Below, in pieces: positions 24,400-33,036 of a stretch of 51,714 bases of DNA (positions are counted from its first letter, which is position 1; every line of letters starts with the position of its first letter). The notes beneath the pieces are model-generated. The model was given only the letters and a program-made list of their open reading frames with translations. It did not search any database and was not told the origin of the DNA. Source of the stretch: Lachnospiraceae bacterium (GTDB taxonomy: Bacteria > Bacillota > Clostridia > Lachnospirales > Lachnospiraceae); assembly GCA_022794255.1 (NCBI GenBank), contig JAAWEL010000032.1:1-51714 (forward strand). Reading direction: 5' to 3'. The position numbers were made by a program, and so were the translations under genes.

Positions 24400-25497
24400 T
24401 CATACATTAAAACGGAAGAGGATAACATCCCCGTCTTTTACAACATAGTCCTTTCCTTCCAGTCCTACCAGGCCCTTTTCCTTTGCTTTGGCATAGGTGC
24501 TGCAGTCTAAAAGGTCCTGATAGTTGACCACCTCAGCCCGGATAAAGCCCCGCTCAAAGTCAGAATGGATCTTCCCGGCAGCCTGGGGAGCTTTTGTGCC
24601 GACTTTGATGGTCCAGGCTCTTGTCTCATCCTCGCCGGAGGTTAAAAAGCTGATCAGGCCCAACAACTGGTAACTGGCAGAGATCAGCTTGTCCAGACCT
24701 GATTCTGCAAGACCCAAGGCTTCCAGGTATTCCTGCTTCTCATCTTCATCAAGCTCTGCGATCTCCTGCTCAATCTGGGCGCTGATGACAAAGACTCCGG
24801 AACCTGTCTTAGCGGCGGTCTCCCGAACAGAAGTGACAAACGGATTGGAGGCACCGTCATTAGCCAGATCCTCCTCTCCTACATTGGCGGCAAAGATCAC
24901 AGGTTTGCAGGTTAAAAGGTTTAGAGAGCGGACAAAGGCCATCTGATCCTCATCATCACTTTCGTAAGTACATGCAGGCCTGCCTTCTTCCAAAACAACC
25001 TGCAGCTTTTTTAGTACAGCCAGCTCTTTGGCTAAGGACTTATCATTGTTGGCAGACCGGGAGGTTTTGGCGATCCTCCGCTCTAAGATTTCCAGGTCAG
25101 AGAAAATCAGCTCTAAATTGATGGTTTCAATATCTCGCACTGGATCCACACTTCCCTCCACGTGGATCACATTGGGGTCCTCAAAGCACCGTACCACATG
25201 GACCACTGCATCTACCTCACGGATGTTGGCCAAAAACTGATTGCCCAGTCCTTCTCCCTTAGAGGCTCCCTTAACCAGCCCTGCAATATCTACAAATTCA
25301 ATAACAGCGGGGGTTACTTTTTTAGAATGATAAAGATCACCTAACAACCTTATTCTTTTGTCAGGAACTGCCACCACTCCCACATTGGGGTCGATTGTAC
25401 AAAATGGGTAGTTGGCAGATTCAGCCCCTGCTTTGGTCAGTGAGTTAAAAAGGGTGCTTTTTCCCACATTGGGCAGCCCTACAATACCTAATTTCAT
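24400..25497 (-). CDS. ychF: YchF/OLA1-type ATP/GTP-binding protein
   Basis: A 365-residue cytoplasmic P-loop protein of the Obg superfamily. G1 is GLPNVGKST at residues 7-15; [29 protein letters not shown] and the altered G4 motif (no NKxD, a NVGEED near 205) are all typical of YchF, which prefers ATP. A C-terminal TGS domain ends with [20 protein letters not shown] and GDVILFRF. It binds ribosomes and is linked to stress responses. The ATG at 25497 is preceded by AAGGAAGG; a longer in-frame extension to 25557 has no clear ribosome site. The gene is in reverse orientation to lgt, leaving a 240-base gap. Confidence 0.95.
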   Translation of the reverse strand: MKLGIVGLPNVGKSTLFNSLTKAGAESANYPFCTIDPNVGVVAVPDKRIRLLGDLYHSKKVTPAVIEFVDIAGLVKGASKGEGLGNQFLANIREVDAVVHVVRCFEDPNVIHVEGSVDPVRDIETINLELIFSDLEILERRIAKTSRSANNDKSLAKELAVLKKLQVVLEEGRPACTYESDDEDQMAFVRSLNLLTCKPVIFAANVGEEDLANDGASNPFVTSVRETAAKTGSGVFVISAQIEQEIAELDEDEKQEYLEALGLAESGLDKLISASYQLLGLISFLTSGEDETRAWTIKVGTKAPQAAGKIHSDFERGFIRAEVVNYQDLLDCSTYAKAKEKGLVGLEGKDYVVKDGDVILFRFNV

Positions 25498-25635
25498 ATG
25501 AATTTCCTTCCTTATTTTGAATTCCCTCTTGATTTTCAAGTCAATTAATTGTAGCATAGAATCGGTTTAATGAAAACCCCAAAGACCCTAAAATACGCAA
25601 AATCAGGCAGCTTAAAAGAGATGATTTACAGAAAA

Positions 25636-25677
25636 TGTCGAACTATGACATAGTGTGGAGTAATGTGTCGTTCGATA
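25636..25677 (+). promoter_or_regulatory. Candidate Spo0A boxes upstream of lgt/Spo0E-like operon
   Basis: TGTCGAA (25636-25642) exactly matches the Spo0A box core. A second place has TGTCGTT (25666-25672) overlapping TTCGATA (25671-25677), close to the reverse-complement core TTCGACA. They end five bases upstream of the -35 element. ACTATGACATAGT (25642-25654), an inverted repeat, lies between them. Spo0A binding is inferred. Confidence 0.45.
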
Positions 25678-25681
25678 ATGT

Positions 25682-25710
25682 TTGATTTTCACGCATTTTG
25701 GCGGTAAAAT
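25682..25710 (+). promoter_or_regulatory. Promoter of lgt
   Basis: TTGATT (25682-25687), 17 bases, TAAAAT (25705-25710). The transcript would start near 25717, 24 bases before the lgt ATG. Confidence 0.65.
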
Positions 25711-25740
25711 AGAAAAAAAGTTGAAAGGAGTTATTGAGGA

Positions 25741-26616
25741 ATGGGTGGTGCAGATATCAGCTTTGTACATCTGGGAATCCAAATTCAAAATTTGCGGAAC
25801 GATATTTATATTTTTGGTTTCCGCATTGCCTACTACGGAATTATCATTGGCCTGGGAATGTTGGCTGGTATCTGGGTGGCGCAGTCAGATGCGAAAAGAA
25901 GAGGGCAGGATCCGGAGATTTATCTGGATTTTGCCTTATATGGGATTATTTTTTCAATAATTGGAGCCAGAATCTATTATGTGATTTTTCAGTGGGACAA
26001 TTACAAAAACAATCTGCTGCAGATTTTTAATCTGCGGGCAGGTGGGCTGGCGATCTACGGAGGAGTGATTGCAGCGATACTTACGCTGATTATATTCACA
26101 CGAATCCGTAAGCTTTCCTTTTTTTCCATGGCAGATAGTGGAGTGTTAGGACTGGTGACGGGACAGATTATTGGTAGGTGGGGAAATTTTTTTAACTGTG
26201 AAGCCTTTGGAGGGTATACAGACAGCTTGTTTGCGATGAGGCTTCGCCTGTCTTTAGTGGGAGAAAATATGCTTAACCAGGACTTGTTAAACCACATGAT
26301 CGTGGAGGATGGAGAAGCGTTTATTCAGGTCCATCCAACCTTTCTCTATGAGTCTGTATGGAATCTGGGAATCCTTATTTTTATGCTATGGTACCGTCAT
26401 CGAAAACGTTTCGATGGAGAAATGCTTTGGATTTACCTGTTGGGTTATGGTCTGGGAAGATTTTTGATTGAGGGGCTGCGAACAGATCAACTGATCTTTT
26501 TTCATACAGGGATTCCGGTATCGCAGGCATTGTCATTGTTGTTGTTCCTGACTGCAGTGTGGGTATTGTTTACTTATCGCCAGCAGACAGAGAAAAAACC
26601 AAAAGGAGAAATTTAG
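25741..26616 (+). CDS. lgt: Prolipoprotein diacylglyceryl transferase
   Basis: A 291-residue membrane enzyme that transfers diacylglycerol from phosphatidylglycerol to the lipobox cysteine of prelipoproteins such as MetQ. It has about seven transmembrane segments and the Lgt signature GQIIGRWGNFFNCEAFGG in the middle, plus HPTFLYESVWN and YGLGRFLIEGLRTDQL near the end. Residues IYGGVI correspond to the conserved essential loop. The ATG at 25741 follows AAAGGAG and GAGGA sites. The small Spo0E-like gene starts two bases after its stop, so the two are on one transcript. Confidence 0.95.
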   Translation: MGGADISFVHLGIQIQNLRNDIYIFGFRIAYYGIIIGLGMLAGIWVAQSDAKRRGQDPEIYLDFALYGIIFSIIGARIYYVIFQWDNYKNNLLQIFNLRAGGLAIYGGVIAAILTLIIFTRIRKLSFFSMADSGVLGLVTGQIIGRWGNFFNCEAFGGYTDSLFAMRLRLSLVGENMLNQDLLNHMIVEDGEAFIQVHPTFLYESVWNLGILIFMLWYRHRKRFDGEMLWIYLLGYGLGRFLIEGLRTDQLIFFHTGIPVSQALSLLLFLTAVWVLFTYRQQTEKKPKGEI

Positions 26617-26617
26617 C

Positions 26618-26773
26618 ATGAAAGGTGCAAAGGAAGAGCTGGTAAGAAACATAGAACAGGCGAGGGAGCGTCTGGACAACAGTATTGAAAAGAAAGAGGA
26701 TTATGAATCAATTTACCAAAACAGTGTGGATCTGGACCGGCTGATAGAACAATATATTGCGTCCGGTTTTTGA
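26618..26773 (+). CDS. Spo0E-like aspartyl-phosphate phosphatase family protein
   Basis: This 51-residue protein has two predicted helices and the Spo0E-family pattern SVDLDRLIEQYI, with Ser, Asp and the Leu-Asp-x-Leu-Ile spacing of the catalytic SxxxD motif. In Bacillus such proteins remove phosphate from Spo0A~P and so delay sporulation. The ATG at 26618 follows AAAGGAG, which lies in the last codons of lgt. The gene is very short, so homology is judged from the one motif and overall size. A terminator follows directly. Together with the Spo0A-box matches upstream of lgt, it could form a feedback loop. Confidence 0.68.
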   Translation: MKGAKEELVRNIEQARERLDNSIEKKEDYESIYQNSVDLDRLIEQYIASGF

Positions 26774-26791
26774 TTTGCTAGTACATGTTGA

Positions 26792-26825
26792 GGCAGCTGG
26801 CCAAAAGGTCAGCTGTCTTTTTTTT
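26792..26825 (+). terminator. Terminator before the dcw cluster
   Basis: GGCAGCTGGCC (26792-26802) pairs with GGTCAGCTGTC (26807-26817), with two GU pairs, followed by eight T. It separates lgt and the Spo0E-like gene from mraZ. Confidence 0.88.
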
Positions 26826-26835
26826 GAAAAAATCC

Positions 26836-26864
26836 TTGATATTTTCCTGTATTTGTACTAGAAT
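26836..26864 (+). promoter_or_regulatory. Promoter of the dcw cluster (mraZ)
   Basis: TTGATA (26836-26841), 17 bases, TAGAAT (26859-26864). Transcription would start near 26871, just where the GTGG repeats begin. Confidence 0.7.
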
Positions 26865-26872
26865 AAAACTAC

Positions 26873-26919
26873 AGTGGTGGAAAGTGGTATAAAGTGGTGG
26901 GAAATGGTGACAAAGTGGT
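26873..26919 (+). promoter_or_regulatory. MraZ-box array (AGTGGT repeats)
   Basis: AGTGGT occurs at 26873, 26883 and 26893, with AATGGT at 26903 and AGTGGT at 26914. Four copies are phased at 10 bp, one helical turn, and the fifth is 11 bp on. MraZ is known to bind tandem GTGG/TGGG repeats in its own promoter region. Position right after the -10 fits autorepression. Confidence 0.75.
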
Positions 26920-26944
26920 TTGATAGGGCGGACGGGTGGCAGTC

Positions 26945-27370
26945 ATGTTCATGGGCGAATATAATCATACGGTAGATGCGAAGGGACGACTGATTGTACC
27001 TTCCAAATTCAGGGAACAGCTTGGAGATGAATTCGTGGTTACGAAGGGTCTTGACGGCTGTCTGTTTGTCTATGAGAACACCGAGTGGAAAGCCCTGGAA
27101 GAAAAGCTTCACGCCCTGCCCCTTACGAATGCCAACGCAAGAAAATTTTCCCGTTTTTTCCTGGCAGGCGCCAGTACCTGTGAGGTGGACAAACAGGGAC
27201 GGATCCTTCTGCCGGCAGTGCTGCGGGAATTTGCCGGAATTGACAAGGATGCTGTGCTGGTGGGAGTGGGAAATCGAATTGAAATATGGAGTAAGGAAGC
27301 CTGGAACCAGTCCAATACCTATGATGATATGGAAGAAATCGCAGAGAATATGGAAGGTCTTGGCATATGA
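26945..27370 (+). CDS. mraZ: Transcriptional regulator MraZ
   Basis: A 141-residue AbrB-like DNA-binding protein that forms rings and regulates the division/cell wall cluster it opens. Two tandem SpoVT/AbrB-like halves are visible: [20 protein letters not shown] (2-21) and [20 protein letters not shown] (about 79-98), both with the conserved DxxGRhhhP motif. The ATG at 26945 gives the family-standard MFMGEYNHT start; an in-frame GTG at 26936 is possible. The ribosome site is weak (GGGTGG). Its stop overlaps the rsmH start by four bases. The array of five GTGG boxes upstream is its likely operator. Confidence 0.95.
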   Translation: MFMGEYNHTVDAKGRLIVPSKFREQLGDEFVVTKGLDGCLFVYENTEWKALEEKLHALPLTNANARKFSRFFLAGASTCEVDKQGRILLPAVLREFAGIDKDAVLVGVGNRIEIWSKEAWNQSNTYDDMEEIAENMEGLGI

Positions 27371-28326
27371 TATTAGAAAAATTTGAATTTGAGCACAGAC
27401 CAGTTTTGCTTGAGGAAACCATTGACAGTTTGAATATCAAAGAGGATGGTATCTATGTGGATGGGACGCTGGGAGGAGGCGGCCATGCCAGTCACGTTTT
27501 GCAAAGGCTGAATACAGGACATCTCATCGGAATTGATCAGGATGCAGATGCTATAAGGGCAGCCACAAAACGTCTTGAACCGTTTAAGAACCAGATCACC
27601 ATTGTGCGCAGCAACTATGAGGCTGTGGCAGAGGTACTGGATTCTCTGGGTGTGGCACAGGTGGATGGAATCTATCTGGATCTGGGAGTGTCCTCCTATC
27701 AGCTTGATACTTCAGAGAGGGGATTTACCTACCGGGATGAGGATGCTCCTTTGGACATGCGCATGGATCAGAGGGGGCAGAGAACGGCAGCAGATATTGT
27801 CAATACCTGTGACGAGGCAGAGCTTAGCCGGATTCTTTGGGAGTACGGGGAGGAGCGGTTTGCCAAAAGAATTGCCCGCAATCTTGTGGAGGCAAGGAAA
27901 AAAAAGCCTTTGAGGACAGCAGGAGAGTTAGTGGAGGTGATTCGTGCATCGATTCCCATGAAACTGCAGGCATCCGGAGGCCATCCGGCGAAGAGAACCT
28001 TCCAGGCTTTAAGAATTGAGTTAAATCAAGAGCTTTCTGTTCTGGAGCGGTCAATTGATGTTATGATTGAGCGATTAAAGCCGGGAGGAAGACTGAGCAT
28101 TATCACCTTTCATTCCCTGGAGGACCGGATCGTGAAGAACCGTTTCCGGGAGAATGAGAACCCTTGTATATGTCCCCCGGACTTTCCGGTTTGCGTGTGC
28201 GGCAGGATCAGCAAGGGGAGAGTGGTAACCCGCAGGCCTTTCGTGCCTGCCCCAGAGGAGATTGCCGCAAATAAGCGGTCAAAAAGTTCCAAATTGAGAG
28301 TGTTTGAACGTGGAGAATCCACATAA
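27367..28326 (+). CDS. rsmH: 16S rRNA m4C1402 methyltransferase RsmH
   Basis: A 319-residue SAM-dependent methyltransferase, formerly MraW. The start [13 protein letters not shown] is followed by the SAM-binding [14 protein letters not shown] and the IDQDADAI acidic residue, then [30 protein letters not shown] and [14 protein letters not shown], in the order of the family. The C-terminal part has [16 protein letters not shown] and a Cys-rich [12 protein letters not shown] segment. Its ATG overlaps the mraZ stop (ATGA). It occupies its usual second position in the dcw cluster. Confidence 0.96.
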   Translation: MILEKFEFEHRPVLLEETIDSLNIKEDGIYVDGTLGGGGHASHVLQRLNTGHLIGIDQDADAIRAATKRLEPFKNQITIVRSNYEAVAEVLDSLGVAQVDGIYLDLGVSSYQLDTSERGFTYRDEDAPLDMRMDQRGQRTAADIVNTCDEAELSRILWEYGEERFAKRIARNLVEARKKKPLRTAGELVEVIRASIPMKLQASGGHPAKRTFQALRIELNQELSVLERSIDVMIERLKPGGRLSIITFHSLEDRIVKNRFRENENPCICPPDFPVCVCGRISKGRVVTRRPFVPAPEEIAANKRSKSSKLRVFERGEST

Positions 28327-28375
28327 AAGATAAGCCTGCTTGTCAGCAGGGGGATGGAGGAAAGGAGGAGTCAGA

Positions 28376-28855
28376 ATGGCCGCAGGAAGAAGAACATCTG
28401 CACATCAGGAATACATCTATGGAAACACAGCAAGAGCAATTGAACCGGTGAGAAAGGAAAAGAATCAGCCCCAGCGCCCGGTTCGCCGCAAGGTGGTTAG
28501 CTATACGGTACGGAGAAATCAGGAAATGGCACTTCACATGAATCTTCCTTATGTAATTCTGCTGACCTTGGCAGCATTCTGTGTTCTTGTGATTTGTGTG
28601 AATTATTTGCAGATTCAATCAACAATCACTGCTCGTCTTGCTCATATTGAAGAGTTGGAAAGGAATGTGGAGCAGCTAAAAGCAGAAAACGATGCAACAG
28701 AGACCAGGATTAACACAAGTATCGACCTGGATTATATTTATAAGGTGGCGACAGAAGAATTAGGAATGGTCTATGCCAATCGAGATCAGGTGCTTTTGTA
28801 TGATAAGACGGAAAGTGAGTATGTAAGACAATATGAGGACATCCCGGCACAATAA
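28376..28855 (+). CDS. ftsL: Cell division protein FtsL
   Basis: A 159-residue bitopic protein with a basic N-terminal tail (1-50), a transmembrane helix at about 57-77 (VILLTLAAFCVLVICVNYL), a coiled coil (RLAHIEELERNVEQLKAEN), and a C-terminal YKVATEELGMVYANRDQVL as in FtsL/DivIC-like proteins. It stabilises the divisome with DivIB and FtsI. The ATG at 28376 follows AAAGGAGG; an upstream in-frame start at 28340 lacks one. Its 3' end overlaps the next PBP gene by 23 bases, so translation is coupled. Confidence 0.85.
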   Translation: MAAGRRTSAHQEYIYGNTARAIEPVRKEKNQPQRPVRRKVVSYTVRRNQEMALHMNLPYVILLTLAAFCVLVICVNYLQIQSTITARLAHIEELERNVEQLKAENDATETRINTSIDLDYIYKVATEELGMVYANRDQVLLYDKTESEYVRQYEDIPAQ

Positions 28856-31061
28856 TCCAGGTGGGAAGCCCGGAAAAAAACGTATCTTTACCGAGGATAT
28901 GCGGAAAAAGCTGGCGATTGCGGTTATCGTGATTACGCTGGCTTTGTTTGCCTTAATCTATGTGCTTTATGATATTATCCAGGAAAACCAGGATAACTAT
29001 AACCAGATCGTGCTCTCTCAGCAGGACTATGAAAGCCGTCCGATTCCATACCGGAGAGGAGATATTATGGACCGGAATGGCACTTATCTTGCGACCACTC
29101 AGAAAGTGTACAATTTGATTCTGGATCCCAGACAGATCATGTCTGATGAGGAAAATTTTCTGGAGCCATCTGTGTCAGCCTTAGTCCAAGTGTTTGGATA
29201 TGATCCTAACACCATTCGCACATTGATCAGGGAAAATGCATCCAAACAGTATATCCGGTATGAAAGGCAGCTGGAATATGAACAGAAAAACGCCTTTGAG
29301 GAGCTGAAAAAGTCCACCAATGAGAAAAACGCTGCAGACAATTCAAAGGCCAGAATCCGCGGTGTGTGGTTCGAGGAGGAGTACAAAAGGATTTACCCTT
29401 ATGATTCCTTAGGCTGTAGCATAATCGGCTTTGTTAATGGGGATGGACTGGAAGGAGCGGTGGGGATAGAGCGCTCCTACAATGACTCTCTTACTGGCAT
29501 TAACGGACGAGAGTATGGATATTTGAACGATGAGTCTACTTTAGAGAGGGTGATCAAATCGGCTACCAATGGCGATACGGTAGTATCCACCATTGATTTA
29601 AAAATACAGGACGTGGTAGAGAAAAATATCCGTCAGTGGATGGAGGAGACAGGTTCAAAGCATATAGGGGTTTTGGTGATGAATCCCAATAATGGAGAGA
29701 TCCTTGCCATGGCCAGTGAGCGCAGCTTTGATCTGAACAACCCCAGAGACTTAGGAGGAAGGTATACAGAGGAGGAAATCTGGGAAGCGGGATTAAAGGA
29801 AGCACAAGATACCTACAACCGGAAGCACAAGGAGGAGACTCCGATTACCATCGAACAGGTGGAGGAACATTTTTCAGATGAAGAGATCCGTTCTTATGGT
29901 CAGCAGGTGGCATGGAATCAGCTGTGGAGAAATTATTGTATCAGCGATACCTTTGAGCCAGGCTCTCCTCAGAAAATTTTTACTGTGGCAGCGGCCCTAG
30001 AGGAAGGAGTAATAAACGGAACGGAATCCTTTTTATGTGATGGCTATCAGGAGGTAGGTGGTTGGAAGATCGCCTGTGTAAAGACCAGCGGCCATGGGAA
30101 TCTGACAGTGACGGAATCTCTGATGCAGTCCTGCAATGACTGTATGATGCAGATTGCTGCAATGACGGGAAAAGGTCGGTTTATCAAATATCAGAAAATG
30201 TTTGGATTTGGGGCACGGACAGGGATTGACCTTCCCGGGGAGGCAGACACCAAGAGTCTGGTATATGGGGAGGAGGATATGAATGCCTCATCTCTGGCCA
30301 CAAATTCCTTTGGACAAAATTACAACTGTACCATGATTCAGATGGCGGCCGCCTACTGCTCGGTTATCAATGGTGGTTCTTACTATGAGCCCCATGTGGT
30401 GAAGCAGATTCTCAATGAACAGGGGGCGGTGGTGAAGCGGGTAGATCCAAAGCTGGTGAGGGAGACGGTGTCAGAGAGCACTGCCCGGTATATTCGGGAA
30501 GCATTGTTTCGTACTGTTTCAGAGGGAACGGGAAAAGCAGCTGCAGTGGAGGGCTATGAGATCGCAGGAAAGACTGGCACAGGAGAAAAGTATCCCAGGA
30601 AAAACAAAAAGTATCTGGTGTCCTTTTGCGGATTTGCCCCGGCTCTGGATCCTCAGGTTTTGGTGTATGTGACGATTGATGAGCCAAATGTGGAGGATCA
30701 GGCCCATAGTTCCTATGCCAGCGGTGTCTTTCAGAAGATTATGACAGAGATTCTTCCATATATGAATATCTTTCCCATATCCGATCCGGAGGATACTGAA
30801 AACGATATGGAAAATATGCTGCCTGAGCGGGAGGGAATCACTGACAATACCGCTTTGCAGGAGACAGAGGAGACAAAGACCTATGAGACGGACGAGTATG
30901 TAGAGCCCAGACAGGAGGAGGAAGGAGGAATTCCGGCCCAGCTCCCTGAGGGGGCAATGGCAGCGGGAGAGACCGCTCCTCAAGAGACGGCAGAGGAAAG
31001 CAGCGAAGCCGGAGAGGAATCCCTAGAGAGCAGTGAGGAGTCATTGGAAAGCTCGGGATAA
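28833..31061 (+). CDS. ftsI: Class B penicillin-binding protein, FtsI-like (first of two)
   Basis: A 742-residue septal transpeptidase. One membrane helix (27-48) precedes the dimerisation domain (RGDIMDRNGTYLATT) and transpeptidase domain. Catalytic motifs: S378-x-x-K in FEPGSPQKIF (usually YEPGSTFK), S433-C-N435, and K580-TGT in GKTGTGEKY. Between the domain start and the first motif there is an insertion of about 50 residues (YTEEEIWEAGLKEAQDTYNR and on). The last 100 residues form an acidic Glu/Ser-rich tail. It lies inside the dcw cluster directly after ftsL. A terminator after it separates it from the next PBP. It has no PASTA domain. Assignment as FtsI rests on position and architecture. 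Confidence 0.88.
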   Translation: MRTSRHNNPGGKPGKKRIFTEDMRKKLAIAVIVITLALFALIYVLYDIIQENQDNYNQIVLSQQDYESRPIPYRRGDIMDRNGTYLATTQKVYNLILDPRQIMSDEENFLEPSVSALVQVFGYDPNTIRTLIRENASKQYIRYERQLEYEQKNAFEELKKSTNEKNAADNSKARIRGVWFEEEYKRIYPYDSLGCSIIGFVNGDGLEGAVGIERSYNDSLTGINGREYGYLNDESTLERVIKSATNGDTVVSTIDLKIQDVVEKNIRQWMEETGSKHIGVLVMNPNNGEILAMASERSFDLNNPRDLGGRYTEEEIWEAGLKEAQDTYNRKHKEETPITIEQVEEHFSDEEIRSYGQQVAWNQLWRNYCISDTFEPGSPQKIFTVAAALEEGVINGTESFLCDGYQEVGGWKIACVKTSGHGNLTVTESLMQSCNDCMMQIAAMTGKGRFIKYQKMFGFGARTGIDLPGEADTKSLVYGEEDMNASSLATNSFGQNYNCTMIQMAAAYCSVINGGSYYEPHVVKQILNEQGAVVKRVDPKLVRETVSESTARYIREALFRTVSEGTGKAAAVEGYEIAGKTGTGEKYPRKNKKYLVSFCGFAPALDPQVLVYVTIDEPNVEDQAHSSYASGVFQKIMTEILPYMNIFPISDPEDTENDMENMLPEREGITDNTALQETEETKTYETDEYVEPRQEEEGGIPAQLPEGAMAAGETAPQETAEESSEAGEESLESSEESLESSG

Positions 31062-31113
31062 CAACAATACAGAGCAGTCTGCAGATTATTTTAGCTGTGA
31101 TAGCGCAGAATAT

Positions 31114-31151
31114 ATGGGGCGGTGCATGAAAATGCTTCTGCCCCATTTTTT
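31114..31151 (+). terminator. Terminator between the two PBP genes
   Basis: ATGGGGC (31114-31120) pairs with GCCCCAT (31140-31146), an inner GCAT/ATGC pair extends it, and a T run follows to 31151. It lies 53 bases after the first PBP stop and would reduce read-through into spoVD-like and later genes. Confidence 0.85.
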
Positions 31152-31212
31152 GGGAGTTCTAAATATGGTCCTTTTTCATATATTGTAATAATGAGCGGGA
31201 CTGGAGGGTGCT

Positions 31213-32961
31213 ATGAGCTCCAATCAGACGCAGCACCGCAGGAAAATGACCCTGCTGTGTTTCCTTATATTTTCTGCCATGACCGGACTTATGGGACGTC
31301 TTGGATATCTGATGCTGTGCCGTTCGGAGCATTACAGCCAGATGGCAGAGGATCTTCATGAGAGGGAGAGAACCATAAAGGCAGCCAGAGGAAGGATCTT
31401 AGATGTCAATGGGGTGGTGATTGCCACGAACCGGACTGTATGTACCATATCCGTAATCTACAATCAGGTAAAAGATCGGGAGAGGGTAATTAATATCCTG
31501 TGTCAGGAGCTTGATCTTGAGGAAGAGGGGGTGCGCAAAAAGGTGGAGAAGCGCAGCTCCCGGGAGATTATCCGCACCAATGTGGACAAGGAGACGGGAG
31601 ATAAGATTCGGGATTATCACCTGGAGGGGGTGAAGGTGGATGAGGATTATAAGCGGTACTATCCCTTTGATTCCCTGGCTTCCAAGGTGTTGGGTTTTAC
31701 TGGTGGGGACAACCAGGGAATTGTGGGGCTAGAGGTTATCTATGAGGATTATCTCAAAGGAATCAACGGTACAATCCTGACAACAACGGATGCAGCAGGC
31801 GTGGAGGTGGAGAATACCTTTGAGGACCGGGTGGAGCCGGTGGCAGGAAATGATTTGTACATCAGCCTGGATGTGAATATTCAGCAATATGCGGAGCAGG
31901 CAGCTTATGAGACCATGGAGAAAAAGGGCGCCAAAAGAGTGTCTGTCATTGTGATGAATCCGAAAAATGGGGAGATACTGGCTATGGCAAATGTGCCGGA
32001 ATTTAATCTAAACGATCCCTTTACCTTAAATGTGGAGTCTCCGGAAGGAATCAGCCAGGCTGAGAAGCAAAAACTATTGAACCAGATGTGGAGGAATCCT
32101 GGAATCAATGATACCTATGAGCCAGGCTCTACCTTTAAGATTATCACTGCTGCGGCAGGTCTGGAGGCTGGGGTTGTGTCCCTGGAGGACCGTTTTTCCT
32201 GTCCTGGTTTTCGGATTGTGGAGGACAGAAAGATTCGCTGCCACAAGGCAGGAGGCCACGGCGGGGAGAATTTTCTTGAAGGGGTCATGAATTCCTGCAA
32301 CCCGGTGTTTATCGATGTGGGACAAAGACTGGGAGTGGAACAGTATTATCACTATTTTGAACAGTTTGGCTTAAAAGCCAAGACTGGAATTGACCTTCCC
32401 GGTGAGGCGGCAACCATTATGCATAAAAAGGAAAATATGGGGTTGGTTGAACTTGCCACTGTCTCTTTTGGGCAATCCTTTCAGATTACCCCGATTCAGC
32501 TGATTACCACAGCATCTTCTATTATAAACGGAGGAAACCGGGTGACGCCTCATTTTGCTGTAAAGACGGTAAATGGGGATGGGTCAAAGATTCACCGGTT
32601 TACTTATCCGGTAAAGGAGCATATTGTCTCAGAGGAAACCAGCGCTGCTATGCGTTATATATTGGAGCAGGTAGTTTCTGAGGGAAGCGGAAAGAAGGCA
32701 GCCGTAGCAGGCTTTCGGATCGGAGGAAAGACTGCTACATCGGAAAAGCTTCCCAGAAGCCTGAAAAAATACATTTCTTCTTTTATCGGCTTTGCGCCGG
32801 CCAATGATCCCCAGGTGATCGCCCTGATTACCATCGATGAACCCCAGGGAATCTATTACGGCGGAACCATTGCTGCACCAGTAATTGCGGATATTTTTAA
32901 AAATATTTTGCCGTATCTGGGAATAGAGGAAGAAACTGTTTCAAGTGAATTGAATCAGTAG
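31213..32961 (+). CDS. Class B penicillin-binding protein, SpoVD/FtsI-like (second)
   Basis: A 582-residue transpeptidase with a membrane helix at about 13-33 (LLCFLIFSAMTGLMGRLGYL). The dimerisation domain includes ARGRILDVNGVVIATNRT. The catalytic motifs are S306-TFK in YEPGSTFKII, SCN in MNSCNPVF, and K506-TAT in GGKTATSEKLP, where Ala replaces the usual Gly of KTG. No PASTA domain follows. Spore formers often carry a second class B PBP (SpoVD) beside ftsI for the spore cortex; that role is inferred from position. The ATG follows GGAGGGTGCT. An upstream terminator, no obvious promoter, and a downstream promoter for mraY suggest separate control. Confidence 0.85.
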   Translation: MSSNQTQHRRKMTLLCFLIFSAMTGLMGRLGYLMLCRSEHYSQMAEDLHERERTIKAARGRILDVNGVVIATNRTVCTISVIYNQVKDRERVINILCQELDLEEEGVRKKVEKRSSREIIRTNVDKETGDKIRDYHLEGVKVDEDYKRYYPFDSLASKVLGFTGGDNQGIVGLEVIYEDYLKGINGTILTTTDAAGVEVENTFEDRVEPVAGNDLYISLDVNIQQYAEQAAYETMEKKGAKRVSVIVMNPKNGEILAMANVPEFNLNDPFTLNVESPEGISQAEKQKLLNQMWRNPGINDTYEPGSTFKIITAAAGLEAGVVSLEDRFSCPGFRIVEDRKIRCHKAGGHGGENFLEGVMNSCNPVFIDVGQRLGVEQYYHYFEQFGLKAKTGIDLPGEAATIMHKKENMGLVELATVSFGQSFQITPIQLITTASSIINGGNRVTPHFAVKTVNGDGSKIHRFTYPVKEHIVSEETSAAMRYILEQVVSEGSGKKAAVAGFRIGGKTATSEKLPRSLKKYISSFIGFAPANDPQVIALITIDEPQGIYYGGTIAAPVIADIFKNILPYLGIEEETVSSELNQ

Positions 32962-32990
32962 TTGATTATTCTATGAAAAAGACGTATACT
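32962..32990 (+). promoter_or_regulatory. Promoter of the mraY-murD-ftsW segment
   Basis: TTGATT (32962-32967), 17 bases, TATACT (32985-32990), directly after the second PBP stop and 47 bases before mraY. Confidence 0.6.
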
Positions 32991-33036
32991 ATTCAATGTA
33001 AAAAAACAAAGGATACATAATATATAGGGGTGCAGC

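Noticed and set aside
23600..24403. Minus-strand open frame of 267 codons across lysA
   Set aside because: Antisense to lysA, and its residues do not match any domain I recognise.
31160..31200. Possible SigE-type promoter before the second PBP gene
   Set aside because: CATATATT resembles the SigE -10 but no -35 element stands at the right distance.
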